A DNA stretch of 64,000 nucleotides from Nitrosomonas sp. (GTDB lineage Bacteria > Pseudomonadota > Gammaproteobacteria > Burkholderiales > Nitrosomonadaceae), in NCBI RefSeq assembly GCF_020852615.1, contig NZ_JADZAJ010000024.1, positions 1 to 64,000 on the forward strand, in the 5' to 3' direction. A program made the position numbers and the translations under genes. Of the stretch, positions 55,495 through 64,000 are shown piece by piece. Within the stretch, counting starts at the first letter, position 1. Each line of letters begins with the position of its first letter. The notes below the pieces were generated by a model that searched no databases, had not been told where the DNA came from, and saw nothing but the letters and a program-made list of their open reading frames with translations.

Positions 55495-55935
55495 ATGAGC
55501 AAGTCGGAAAATTTGAGAAACATTGATCTTAAAACAATGGGGTTGAAGACAACCCTTCCACGTCTGAAAATATTGAACCTGTTTGAAAACAGTGCCATCC
55601 GGCATCTTTCGGCAGAAGATGTGTATAAGGAGTTGCTGAGCGGAGGGGAGGATATTGGTCTGGCAACGGTATATCGTGTGTTGACTCAGTTTGAACAGGC
55701 CGGTCTGCTGGAACGCCATCATTTTGAAAGTGGCAAGGCAGTGTTTGAACTGGCCAGCGATAACCACCATGATCATCTGGTATGTCTGCAGTGTGGCCGG
55801 GTGGAAGAATTCTACGATCCTGAAATCGAGAAACGACAGGCGAAGGTGGCCAGGGAACGCGGATTTGTGCTGCAGGAGCACTCTTTGTCACTGTATGCGG
55901 ACTGTACCAAGGAAAATTGCCCTCATCGCAAATAA
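55495..55935 (+). CDS. fur: Ferric uptake regulator Fur
   Basis: 146 aa. Winged helix ([13 protein letters not shown]...[38 protein letters not shown]), metal site [16 protein letters not shown] and a second Cys pair CTKENC at the C-terminus, with H/E residues for site 2. Iron-dependent repressor of siderophore and receptor genes. Normal length; start ATG 55495. Confidence 0.97.
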   Translation: MSKSENLRNIDLKTMGLKTTLPRLKILNLFENSAIRHLSAEDVYKELLSGGEDIGLATVYRVLTQFEQAGLLERHHFESGKAVFELASDNHHDHLVCLQCGRVEEFYDPEIEKRQAKVARERGFVLQEHSLSLYADCTKENCPHRK

Positions 55936-55987
55936 CCGGCTGTATTATTAGGTTAATGCAGCTGCTTATTATCTTCCGGCCACTGAT

Positions 55988-56557
55988 ATGCAACAAACGA
56001 TCAAAAATATACGCGGCATACTGATTTACACGGTGATTGTCCTGCTGGTTTCCGTGGCGTATTACATCTATGCCTATACTGCGCAGACGATTCCGGAAGA
56101 GCACAAAACTTTTCTCACCAAAATCGGCAAAAAACTGGGGGAGGCAGGCATGTGGCTGCTGATCTTCATCTATTGCCGCACCCTGCTCAAGCTGATACTG
56201 GGCCAGGGAAAACTGGCGCAACGCCTGCTGCCGGATTATGTCTCTCCTGTTGGATCTTCAGCACTGAATCAACTGCTGGCCTGGCTGAACCGGACACATA
56301 TTTATTTTGGAATTGCCGCGGTAGCAGTAATTTTGCTGCATATATTCATGATGGATTTCTCGCGCTACAGCCATATTCTTTTCTTTCCCGCCCTGTTGGG
56401 CCTGGTAATCTGGCAGGGTGTTTTCGGATTATTTCTCACGCTGCGTTTTTCGACTGCAGAACTCAAGAAATTTTCTTATCTGGTACACGCCCAGTTTGTT
56501 ACCGGTATTGCCATCGGAATCTTTGCCTGGCTTGGTCATGTGCTGATTGACGACTGA
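55988..56557 (+). CDS. Membrane protein with ferric-reductase-like/cytochrome-b-like helices
   Basis: 189 aa with about four to five hydrophobic segments. Histidines are placed in pairs across helices (THIYFGIAAVAVILLHIFM, 14 residues apart; VHAQFVTGIAIGIFAWLGHVL), a layout that could hold b-type heme as in ferric-reductase-like domains. No cytosolic flavin domain is present. Function unknown. It follows fur by 52 nt and is convergent with a complete ferric-reductase-type gene. Confidence 0.65.
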   Translation: MQQTIKNIRGILIYTVIVLLVSVAYYIYAYTAQTIPEEHKTFLTKIGKKLGEAGMWLLIFIYCRTLLKLILGQGKLAQRLLPDYVSPVGSSALNQLLAWLNRTHIYFGIAAVAVILLHIFMMDFSRYSHILFFPALLGLVIWQGVFGLFLTLRFSTAELKKFSYLVHAQFVTGIAIGIFAWLGHVLIDD

Positions 56558-56630
56558 TAACTGGTTTCCCGGCGTTGTATCAGAGCCGGATTAGTATCAA
56601 CAGATTGAATGGAAATTCTCCCCGTATCTC

Positions 56631-58022
56631 CTATCGCATTAAAAAGAGTTCCTGATGAAAATGCTGTTCTGCGGGAAAACCGTGTGCAGCAAAATCTTTC
56701 TTTAATACTTCACCAAATCCGGCAGGCCCGCAAAACCAGATACTTGCCTCGCGCCATTCGGGAATTTCCGCCCGGATACGTTCACCGGTCAGATAGCCGT
56801 CACGAGCATCAATCAGCACATGCAGCCGGACATTTGAAGATCGGGCATCTTCCGCCAGTTTATTGAGCGCCTTCTCATCAATATCTGCGGTACTGTGAAA
56901 CAGATCATATTGCTGGTTCTCGGGCCGGGTCTGTTTCTCTCCGGATAACGCCAGTTGCTTCATACGTGCGATGAAAGGCGTGATGCCGATACCGCCGCCG
57001 ACCCAGATCTGACGGCGACAAGTATCACTAAACGTGAAACAGCCATAAGGCCCTTCGATCCTGACAGGTTGCCCCGGCTGAAGTTTTTCGTGCAGTTGGG
57101 AAGTGTGATCACCCAGCGCTTTGGTAATAAAAGTAATTCTGGAATTTTCCGCCTGCCAGCCGGATGCAATCGTGTAAGGGTGAGCACCTTCGGCAGCATC
57201 CGTCGTGGCAAAAAGAAACTGCCCTGGTTTGTGGCCGGGCCAGCCGGTTACTTCAGTTTCAATTTCCAGCGCTTTTACCCCCGGGAAATAATGCAGAGAG
57301 GTAATTTTTCCCTGCACTTGCCGTTTTGCACCGACCTTGCGCAGCAGCACCACAATGGCAGCCCAAATGCCGAAAACAAGTAATACGGCTACCAGTCCAC
57401 CGACAGGAGAGAGCCAGTAGCTGTGTTTCAGGAGTATAACTGTGTGAAATACCAGTACGAGATAACACACTGCCAGCAGACGGTGCGTTTTGTAGAACAG
57501 GTGGTAAGGAAAACGCCTGATCAGTGCCAGTGCGATCAGCACAACAGTCACGCAGAAAATCCATTTACCGGCTTCTTCGGCAAGACAATGCCGGATCGAG
57601 AAGAGGGTTGCGAAATCGTTCCCGAAACCGGCCCCTTCGTTACAGCCAGAATGCGCCGCCCATCCCCGGTTGTGCCCGAAACCGCGAACAGATTGCTCCA
57701 GCCAGCCCCAATCCATGGCCAGCTTTGTTCCTCCTGCCCACAGCCAGTGGAGAGTGGCTGTCACCAGAACCGAGATTCCAAGCCATTTATGTAAACGGTA
57801 CATCTTGTCGAGACCGCCCAGCCAGGCTTCCGGACGGTGCAGGCGCAGCGCGAGTACCATGGCCGCACTCATGCTGCTGATGGTGACAATACCTGTCAAC
57901 TGCACCATCAGCTTGCGCAAGCTGAAAAAAGTCGCTGATTGCAATGCGGCGGGTTCGGCAATCAGCCACAGGAGTACAGGAATAACAAGTATTCCCCAGA
58001 AAATCTGTTTGAGACGATGCAT
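56631..58022 (-). CDS. Ferric reductase-type transmembrane flavocytochrome
   Basis: 463 aa NOX/FRE-like protein. About six hydrophobic segments with paired His (MYRLHKWLGISVLVTATLHWLWAG; FYKTHRLLAVCYLVLVFHTVILLKH) for two hemes; then a ferredoxin-reductase module with FAD motif HPYTIAS and NAD(P)H motif VGGGIGITPFIARMK, ending in CGPAGFGEVLKKD. It would pass NAD(P)H electrons across the inner membrane to metal ions or oxygen. It starts 24 nt after the ABC ATPase gene and appears to be the last gene of the tetR operon, tying it to metal handling. Confidence 0.85.
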   Translation of the reverse strand: MHRLKQIFWGILVIPVLLWLIAEPAALQSATFFSLRKLMVQLTGIVTISSMSAAMVLALRLHRPEAWLGGLDKMYRLHKWLGISVLVTATLHWLWAGGTKLAMDWGWLEQSVRGFGHNRGWAAHSGCNEGAGFGNDFATLFSIRHCLAEEAGKWIFCVTVVLIALALIRRFPYHLFYKTHRLLAVCYLVLVFHTVILLKHSYWLSPVGGLVAVLLVFGIWAAIVVLLRKVGAKRQVQGKITSLHYFPGVKALEIETEVTGWPGHKPGQFLFATTDAAEGAHPYTIASGWQAENSRITFITKALGDHTSQLHEKLQPGQPVRIEGPYGCFTFSDTCRRQIWVGGGIGITPFIARMKQLALSGEKQTRPENQQYDLFHSTADIDEKALNKLAEDARSSNVRLHVLIDARDGYLTGERIRAEIPEWREASIWFCGPAGFGEVLKKDFAAHGFPAEQHFHQELFLMR

Positions 58023-58046
58023 AGCTGTCCTTAACCTGACGGATTG

Positions 58047-58754
58047 TCAGTCACTTCGCCCTTCACCTGCTTCCTCATGAGTCACGCCATCGCGGATATG
58101 GTAGATACGCTTGAAGGTTGGAATAATTTTTTCATCATGTGTCACAACGATAACAGCGGTTTCAAATCGCCGGGCCATTGTGTTAAGTATGCGGATTACC
58201 GCCAGGGTACGTTGTGAATCCAGCGGGGCAGTGGGTTCGTCAGCCAGAATGACAGGAGGACGGTTGACCAGCCCCCGTGCAATGGCCACGCGCTGTTGCT
58301 CGCCACCGGACAGTTGTGCCGGCATGGCACGGGCGCGATGCTGTACATCCAGTGCAGTGAGTAATTCCATGGCATGTTTACGTGCTTCATCGTCACTCAT
58401 ACCGGCCAGCATTGGCAAAAGTGCAACATTGTCAGTCGCATCCAGGAATGGAATCAGGTAGGGTGCCTGGAATACGAAACCAATTTTGTCACGACGTAAC
58501 GCGCGCAGATCATGCTGTTTCCAGCCGTCGTCAAAGATAATTTCATCATCCAGAACCACGCGTCCGGAGGTGGGATCGATCACCGCACCGAGGCATTTAA
58601 GCAGCGTACTCTTGCCTGAACCGGATGGGCCAATCAGTCCGACTACTTCGCCAGGGGCGACCTGCATATTGATATTTTTGAGTGCGAGTACAGCAGTATC
58701 GCCTTTACCGAAGTGCTTACTCAAATTTTCGATGCGAATTCCTCTATTGCTCAT
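58047..58754 (-). CDS. ABC transporter ATP-binding protein (MacB/LolD/DevA-like)
   Basis: 235 aa ATPase: Walker [11 protein letters not shown]-loop [17 protein letters not shown], signature [14 protein letters not shown], Walker [13 protein letters not shown], switch His VVTHDEKI. The upstream frame (to 58868) belongs to the shadow of the permease gene; ATG 58754 ([16 protein letters not shown]) is the start, 7 nt after the permease stop. With the neighbouring FtsX-type permease and HlyD-type adaptor it forms a DevBCA/MacAB-like exporter. Confidence 0.9.
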   Translation of the reverse strand: MSNRGIRIENLSKHFGKGDTAVLALKNINMQVAPGEVVGLIGPSGSGKSTLLKCLGAVIDPTSGRVVLDDEIIFDDGWKQHDLRALRRDKIGFVFQAPYLIPFLDATDNVALLPMLAGMSDDEARKHAMELLTALDVQHRARAMPAQLSGGEQQRVAIARGLVNRPPVILADEPTAPLDSQRTLAVIRILNTMARRFETAVIVVTHDEKIIPTFKRIYHIRDGVTHEEAGEGRSD

Positions 58755-58761
58755 GTCAGGT

Positions 58762-59961
58762 TTATCCGATTGCTTCTGCCGGGTCGATCTTGAGTGCCAT
58801 GCGGATGGCAACGATACTGGAAAGGATGCAAATGGCCAGTACGGCCAGGAATCCCAGTATGGAGTCAACCGGTATCAGCAGCACATATTTGGGAAACAGA
58901 GGGGCAGCGAAGGTGGCTGAAATTTTGCCGACGACAAACCCGATCACCCCCAGTATCAGAGATTGCTGCAGAATCATGCCGGCGATGGTGCGATTACGTG
59001 TACCGATCAGCTTGAGTACAGCGATCTCACGGATTTTGTCCATGGTCAGGGTATAGATGATGAAGGCCACGATAGCCGCACTGACGATGGCCAGGATGAT
59101 CAGAAACAGGCCGATCTGCTCGGCGGAGGTGGCAATCAGCTTACCGACCAGAATAGCTTCCATTTGTGCCCGGTTATACACCGTTAACCGTTTCCAGCGC
59201 CGAATGGATTCAGCGACCTCCTCCAGTGCGAATCCGGGATAGATGCGCACCAGTATCGCGTTGACGTAGTTGTTGGCGGTTTGCAAAGCGATCACTGCCT
59301 CCGGCAAATCCGGTTTTCCGGGAAGAGAAAATGCCGGATCAGTCCTGATGCGGCGTCTTTGCATCAGAATGGCATCATTATCCTTGAGGAATTGTGCTTC
59401 CTGTGCGTCCTTGAGTGAAATGAAAACCATCGGATCACCACTGGATGAGACCATCCGGCGAGTCAGGCCAACTACAGTGTAGTGGTTGCGGCGGATTTTC
59501 AGGCGATCACCCGGCCTGAAGCCGGTGGCAATATCTGCCACAGCCTCGTAATGGCCGCGTGTAATCTGTCTGCCGGCAACAAGATGAGGTGGCCACCCCG
59601 GTGTTCCGGGGCCGCCTGCTGCGATACCCGCCACCATTACCCTGACATCTTCATCCTTTTTTCTGACTTGCATGGTCAGATACGTGACATTGGCTGCCTG
59701 TGCCACACCGGGAATGGTACGGATGCTGCGCCATAAATCATCGGGGAGACTGGAAGGCTCGGCATAGGGGCCAAGGGTATTCTGCTGTACCACCCACAGA
59801 TCGGCACCGCTGGTATCGATCAAAATCCTGCCATCATCCACCAGGCCGCGATAGACACCTGCCATGGTCAGGGTTACACCAATGAGAAGTCCGAGGCCGA
59901 TACCGGTAAAAATGAACTTGCCCCAATTATGCAGAATATCGCGTGCTGCCAGGTTAATCAT
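58762..59961 (-). CDS. FtsX-type ABC transporter permease (DevC/MacB-like)
   Basis: 399 aa. One N-terminal helix (KFIFTGIGLGLLIGVTLTMAGVYRGL), a large periplasmic domain (about 45-270) and three C-terminal helices (IGLFLIILAIVSAAIVAFIIYTLTM; MILQQSLILGVIGFVVGKISATF; ILGFLAVLAICILSSIVAI): a mechanotransmission-type permease. Its start overlaps the adaptor stop by 4 nt. Confidence 0.9.
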   Translation of the reverse strand: MINLAARDILHNWGKFIFTGIGLGLLIGVTLTMAGVYRGLVDDGRILIDTSGADLWVVQQNTLGPYAEPSSLPDDLWRSIRTIPGVAQAANVTYLTMQVRKKDEDVRVMVAGIAAGGPGTPGWPPHLVAGRQITRGHYEAVADIATGFRPGDRLKIRRNHYTVVGLTRRMVSSSGDPMVFISLKDAQEAQFLKDNDAILMQRRRIRTDPAFSLPGKPDLPEAVIALQTANNYVNAILVRIYPGFALEEVAESIRRWKRLTVYNRAQMEAILVGKLIATSAEQIGLFLIILAIVSAAIVAFIIYTLTMDKIREIAVLKLIGTRNRTIAGMILQQSLILGVIGFVVGKISATFAAPLFPKYVLLIPVDSILGFLAVLAICILSSIVAIRMALKIDPAEAIG

Positions 59962-61109
59962 GGCGCCACACCGGGAATCTGTTTTTCTATGCGGATCCGG
60001 CTCAAGGCAGTGAGCATTTTTTCACTGTGGACGATCAGTTGATCGCCGACCTCCAGCCCGTGTCTGATCTGGATATGGCCATCGAGATCAGTCTGTCCCG
60101 GTTCTATCCTGGCGAACTCAGGTTTGCCATCGACCAGCTTCCAGACACCAGGCACCCCGTCCCTGATGTGAATGGCCGCATTGGGAATGGCTGGTGCAGC
60201 GGGCAATTCCGGCAGGTAGACTGTCACTTCGGCCAGTTCGCCTACCGGCGGCAACGGTGAGGGTGGCATGGTAAAAATGATCTTTGCCAGGGTTTCTTCT
60301 GTGACCGTGTCAGCCAGTGGCTCAACCCGCAGCACGTGCCCGGCAATACTTTGTGTTTGCTGCGAACGCAGTATAAATTGGGCGGGCAATCCCGGAGCCA
60401 ATCCCTGGGCGTTAATCTGATCGAAGCGGGTATCAATCCACAGGTGTGCAGTATCAATGACTTCAACCGCCGGCTGGCCTGTTACCAGTGTCGTACCGGG
60501 ATCCACCGCCCGTCTGGTTACCAGACCTGTTACAGGTGTGACCAGCCTGAGGTCGCCGCGCTGTGTGTGTAACGCCTGTAAATCAGCGTGTGCACGGCCA
60601 AGGTTCTCGCGTGCCGCCACAGTTGCTGCTTTGGTGACTGCCAGTTCTTCCCGTTTGATGGCAACACTTTCTTCGCTGGTGCCGCGGGCGGGTAACAGCT
60701 TTTCATAGCGTTTCAGCTGCGCTTGCGCATGGTGTTGTCTGGCTTGTGCCTGATGCAAATCAGCTTCAGCACTTTTGATGGCGGCTTCCTGTGCGCGGAT
60801 GCGGTCGTCCAGATCAACCGGGTCCATCTCGCCCAGCGTTTGCCCTGCCTGAACCATATCTCCCACATCTGCATTCAGATGCTTAACACGCCCCGCCAGA
60901 ACCGGCCCGATCTTGTAGGTGTAGCGTGCCTGTACTGTTCCAATCCCGGACAGGGCAGGGATGATGCTTCTTGATTTTACTGTGGTGACTGTGACCGCAA
61001 CAGGAGCCAGCGGCCCGGATTGCAGGGCGATATATACAAACAGGGTCAGGAGTAATGTGATGACTGTGAGCAATGCCAGCGTGCGCCGCTGCAGAGGTGG
61101 AAATTTCAT
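59958..61109 (-). CDS. HlyD/RND-type periplasmic adaptor (membrane fusion protein)
   Basis: 383 aa. N-terminal anchor (ALLTVITLLLTLFVYIALQ), lipoyl-like half (VKHLNADVGDMVQAGQTLGEMDP), coiled-coil hairpin (RAQEAAIKSAEADLHQAQARQHHAQAQLKRYEK...) and LVTPVTGLVTRRAVDPGTTLVTGQP. It should bridge the ABC permease and an outer-membrane channel. ATG 61109 has GGAAGG 5 nt upstream and overlaps the tetR stop by 4 nt, so it is chosen over 61133. Confidence 0.92.
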   Translation of the reverse strand: MKFPPLQRRTLALLTVITLLLTLFVYIALQSGPLAPVAVTVTTVKSRSIIPALSGIGTVQARYTYKIGPVLAGRVKHLNADVGDMVQAGQTLGEMDPVDLDDRIRAQEAAIKSAEADLHQAQARQHHAQAQLKRYEKLLPARGTSEESVAIKREELAVTKAATVAARENLGRAHADLQALHTQRGDLRLVTPVTGLVTRRAVDPGTTLVTGQPAVEVIDTAHLWIDTRFDQINAQGLAPGLPAQFILRSQQTQSIAGHVLRVEPLADTVTEETLAKIIFTMPPSPLPPVGELAEVTVYLPELPAAPAIPNAAIHIRDGVPGVWKLVDGKPEFARIEPGQTDLDGHIQIRHGLEVGDQLIVHSEKMLTALSRIRIEKQIPGVAP

Positions 61110-61714
61110 GATACCTTCCGGATACCGCGGCAATAGATGGCAAAAACACCCGGAGCATCACGGCGGATGTGTGCAACTTCACCCGCCAGCATGGATTGCA
61201 TGACAAGCCCCTGGATTGTTCCGATAAACAGCATGGTTGCAGCTTCGCTGTCCAGGAAAGGTGATAATTCACCACAGGCTTTGCCGTTTTCAATGAGCCG
61301 CTGCAAACGTTCTCCGTACCGCCTGATCAGAAGCTGTACAAGCTGTTTGGCCGGCGTTGCTTCCGCGCGCTGCAGTTCGCCAAACATCATCCTTGGAACT
61401 CCGGGATAGTCCGCCACGAATTCAATATGACTCATGAACATGGCTTCCATGGCGGCTAGCGGTGATGTAATGCCCTGAACGGAATGATCAATCCGCTGCA
61501 GCAGATGTTCGACTACCCATTTCATGACGGCTTCCCAGATGGCTTCCTTGTTTGGAAAGTGCCGGAACAATGCCCCCTGCGTCAGGTTCATGTGTCTGGC
61601 GATGGCTGCAGTGGTAATTTCACTGGGATTTTGCGAGCTTGCCAGCTCAACAACAGCCTCTACGGTGACTTCTCGTCGTTCATCGGCTGAGAGATATTTG
61701 GAATGAGGATCCAT
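61106..61714 (-). CDS. TetR-family transcriptional repressor
   Basis: 202 aa. N-terminal helix-turn-helix: EITTAAIARHMNLTQGALFRHFPNKEAIWEAV; C-terminal ligand domain of typical TetR size. First gene of the operon tetR-adaptor-permease-ATPase-ferric reductase. A 24-bp perfect palindrome lies 18 nt upstream of its start, so it probably represses itself and the exporter and may also affect the divergent TonB receptor. Ligand unknown. Confidence 0.92.
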   Translation of the reverse strand: MDPHSKYLSADERREVTVEAVVELASSQNPSEITTAAIARHMNLTQGALFRHFPNKEAIWEAVMKWVVEHLLQRIDHSVQGITSPLAAMEAMFMSHIEFVADYPGVPRMMFGELQRAEATPAKQLVQLLIRRYGERLQRLIENGKACGELSPFLDSEAATMLFIGTIQGLVMQSMLAGEVAHIRRDAPGVFAIYCRGIRKVS

Positions 61715-61732
61715 AAACAGGCAACCTTATAA

Positions 61733-61756
61733 AAGATAGTAATTAATTACTATCTT
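61733..61756. promoter_or_regulatory. 24-bp perfect palindrome, probable TetR operator
   Basis: The left half AAGATAGTAATT is followed at once by its exact reverse complement. It lies in the 201-bp gap between tetR and the divergent TonB receptor gene. Confidence 0.8.
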
Positions 61757-61915
61757 AAATTGAAGTGTGAAAAAGTCAACCGGCTTTTGAACTGCTTCTT
61801 TTGATTACCCGGATCATCCGGGGTTGCTGCGACAATTTGTCACATTCCTTTCCTCTGCTGAAACCGGCAAAATCCGTGTTCGATTACACACCAGAACAGG
61901 AGATTCGGAAGGGTT

Positions 61916-64000
61916 ATGAAATATTGCATTACTCCATTCGTATCAGCGATAGCTGCAGCTTTATCTTTCTTTGCTGTGCAACAGGCATTGGCACAGACCA
62001 CCTTGAATGAGGTGGTAGTTAAAACCGGCAAGATTCGTGACGCGGCCGCGCCTGAGGAGATCGGATCAGCCGAAATTGCTGCCCAGCATGCCATTACCCG
62101 TGATACCGCTTCTCTGTTGCGGGATGTGCCGGGAGTGCATCTTTATGGAGCGGGAGGGGTTTCCAGTCTGCCGGTAATTCATGGTCTGGCGGATGATCGC
62201 CTGCGTATCACGGTTGATGGCATGGATTTTATTTCTTCCTGTGCCAATCATATGAATCCGCCGCTGTCCTATCTTGACCCGGGTAATGTTGCGAAAATAA
62301 AGGTATATGCCGGCATCTCGCCAGTCAGTGTGGGGGGAGACAGCATTGGCGGTACGATTGTTGCGGAAACGGCTGCACCACAATTTGCTGCACCCGGCCA
62401 GCGCTCACTGATCAAAGGTGAAGTCGGCTCTTTCTACCGCAGCAACAACAATGCCATTGGCGGGAATCTGTCTGCAACACTGGCCAATGAATTTTTCAGC
62501 ATCAATTATTCAGGGGCGATTACCACGGCGGATAACTACAAAGCCGGCGGCAATTTCAAAACAACTACCGCAACCGGGCGGCCCGGGCATACGCTTCCGC
62601 TGGACGAAGTGGGTTCCACTGCCTATAAAAGTCTGACACATACCGTGGGTATTGCGCTGCGGGCGGACAATCATCTGCTGGAAGCAAAGCTGGGGTACCA
62701 GAATGTACCGTACCAGTTTTATCCCAATCAGCGTATGGATATGCTGGATAACGAACAGAAGCGGATAAACGTGCGCTATCTTGGCCAGTACAACTGGGGA
62801 ACGCTTGATAGTCGTGTTTACTATGAGGCAGTCGATCACTACATGAACTTTGGTGATGACAAACAGCTTGTCTACGGTACGGCGGTCAATGGTATGCCGA
62901 TGTACAGCCGCGGCCGCACACTGGGTTTCAATCTGAAGAGTGATGTTGAACTGACTCGTGATGATCTGTTGCGTGTCGGAGCACTCTACCAGCATTACAC
63001 ACTGGATGATTTCTGGCCGGCATCAGGTACCGGTGGCATGTCGCCGCTGACCTTTCAGAATATCAATGACGGCAAGCGTGACCGGCTGGGTTTCTTTGCT
63101 GAGTGGGAAAGACATTTTGGCCCACAGTGGACCACACTGCTGGGCGCGCGGTATGAACATCTGGAAACGGATGCGGGCAATGTTCACGGTTACGGCAACA
63201 TGATGGGTAACCAGATCCCTGATACCAGGTCCTTCAATACCCGTGGCCATAAACGCAAAGATGACAATGTTGATCTGACAGCACTGGCGCGTTACACACC
63301 GAATAATATGCTTGATCTTGAGCTGGGTCTGGCTCGCAAGGTACGCACGCCCAATCTTTACGAACGCTATACCTGGTCTACCTGGGGCATGGCTGCCATC
63401 ATGAATAATTTTGTTGGTGATGGTAACGGTTACGTTGGCAACATGGATCTGAAACCGGAGAAGGCTTATACCGCCTCCTTTACTGTTGACCTGCATGCAG
63501 CTGAACGTGAATGGGAAGTGAAAGCCACACCTTACTTCACTTATGTGGATGACTACGTGGATGCAATCCGGATTCCCGGAGCAACCACGAACAGTCAGTT
63601 CGTTGTCCTGCAATATGCCAATCACTCCGCACATCTTTATGGAGTGGATCTTTCCGGTCGTGCCGTGCTGGCAAAAACCGGTCTGGGTGAGTTTGGTGTG
63701 CGTGGCCTGATGAACTATACCCGTGGGGAAAACAAGAAAACGGGGGATGATCTGTACAACATCATGCCACTTAACGGTAAGTTAACGTTCACCCATCAGT
63801 ACGGCGGCTGGAGCAATGCCATTGAACTGGTTGGCGTTGCCCGCAAAAGTGATGTTTCCTCGGTACGTAATGAAATCAATACAGGAAGCTATTTCCTGAC
63901 ACATTTGCGCACCAGCTATACATGGAAGAATGTCCGTGTCGATCTGGGTGTGGAGAATCTGTTTGACCGTCTCTATGCTTTACCGCTTGGAGGAGCCTAT
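61916..64000 (+). CDS. TonB-dependent receptor, OprC/NosA copper-receptor type (partial, C-terminus outside window)
   Basis: 695 codons present. Signal peptide MKYCITPFVSAIAAALSFFAVQQALA, a TonB-box-like TTLNEVVVKTG, plug domain (LLRDVPGVHLYGAGGVSSLPVIHGLADDRLRITVDGM) and barrel strands through LRTSYTWKNVRVDLGVENLFDRLYALPLGGAY, so only a short end is missing. The plug has SCANHMNPPLSYLDP, matching the CxxxM copper site of OprC (C109, M113 here), and the barrel has DHYMNF (H308, M310), matching its HxM. I infer copper uptake. ATG 61916 follows GGAAGGG; divergent from tetR. Confidence 0.88.
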   Translation, partial: MKYCITPFVSAIAAALSFFAVQQALAQTTLNEVVVKTGKIRDAAAPEEIGSAEIAAQHAITRDTASLLRDVPGVHLYGAGGVSSLPVIHGLADDRLRITVDGMDFISSCANHMNPPLSYLDPGNVAKIKVYAGISPVSVGGDSIGGTIVAETAAPQFAAPGQRSLIKGEVGSFYRSNNNAIGGNLSATLANEFFSINYSGAITTADNYKAGGNFKTTTATGRPGHTLPLDEVGSTAYKSLTHTVGIALRADNHLLEAKLGYQNVPYQFYPNQRMDMLDNEQKRINVRYLGQYNWGTLDSRVYYEAVDHYMNFGDDKQLVYGTAVNGMPMYSRGRTLGFNLKSDVELTRDDLLRVGALYQHYTLDDFWPASGTGGMSPLTFQNINDGKRDRLGFFAEWERHFGPQWTTLLGARYEHLETDAGNVHGYGNMMGNQIPDTRSFNTRGHKRKDDNVDLTALARYTPNNMLDLELGLARKVRTPNLYERYTWSTWGMAAIMNNFVGDGNGYVGNMDLKPEKAYTASFTVDLHAAEREWEVKATPYFTYVDDYVDAIRIPGATTNSQFVVLQYANHSAHLYGVDLSGRAVLAKTGLGEFGVRGLMNYTRGENKKTGDDLYNIMPLNGKLTFTHQYGGWSNAIELVGVARKSDVSSVRNEINTGSYFLTHLRTSYTWKNVRVDLGVENLFDRLYALPLGGAY

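Overview
The window reads as a single chromosomal stretch of a betaproteobacterium. The gene content (pilC-pilD-coaE-zapD-yacG, omlA/bamE-fur, hemCD-hemY, ppc, split glycine decarboxylase, periplasmic alpha-carbonic anhydrase, CIRCE-controlled rpoH) and the protein sequences look most like Nitrosomonas or a close relative. That placement is inference from remembered family sequences. No ammonia-oxidation gene lies in the window to confirm it. I found no tRNA, rRNA, CRISPR array, complete insertion sequence or prophage.

Layout. 1-4.5 kb: partial yraN, an ABC exporter, rsmI and pyrC. 4.5-10.6 kb (minus strand): a nitrobindin-like protein and a sulfate uptake operon (outer-membrane channel candidate, Sbp, CysT, CysW, CysA). 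11-17 kb: nemA-type flavoprotein, a perfect CIRCE operator before rpoH, a glutamine amidotransferase and a DUF2868/DUF3482 membrane-protein/GTPase pair. 17.5-27.4 kb: an unusual accessory cassette. 27.7-29.7 kb: a Wzz-type chain-length protein fused to a tyrosine-recombinase-like domain. 30-46 kb: ppc, hemC-hemD-hemY, a flavin/2Fe-2S reductase, an SDR protein, pilC-pilD-coaE-zapD-yacG, lplT, nhaC and alpha-carbonic anhydrase. 46.5-52.3 kb: a tandem glycine riboswitch, gcvT-gcvH-gcvPA-gcvPB and a PfkB kinase. 52-56.6 kb: plsC, apaH, dapB, bamE, fur. 56.6-64 kb: a TetR-controlled efflux and ferric-reductase operon divergent from a copper-type TonB-dependent receptor that runs off the window.

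The best candidate for an undescribed system is the cassette at about 17.5-27.4 kb. A near-consensus sigma-54 promoter (GG at 17522, GC at 17534, exactly 10 bp between) precedes seven tightly packed same-strand genes. They encode two paralogous glycine-zipper proteins, an HEXXH-E metallopeptidase, a Cna-B-like chimera of uncharacterised type, a BioF/KBL-like PLP enzyme with an altered active site, a protein joining peptidoglycan-binding, GIY-YIG nuclease and glycine-zipper modules, and a TIM-barrel amidohydrolase. A convergent gene for a GAFTGA-containing sigma-54 activator closes the cassette. The same acidic-helix plus glycine-zipper module occurs in three proteins, once as the tail of the nuclease, which suggests a shared trafficking or membrane-insertion signal and a nuclease cargo. 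This is a hypothesis from architecture; I do not know of a named system with this composition.

Other points worth attention are the 125-bp element with 17-bp inverted ends whose right end carries the pilD ribosome-binding site, the Wzz-recombinase-like fusion, CIRCE control of rpoH, and the metal-handling module at the right edge.
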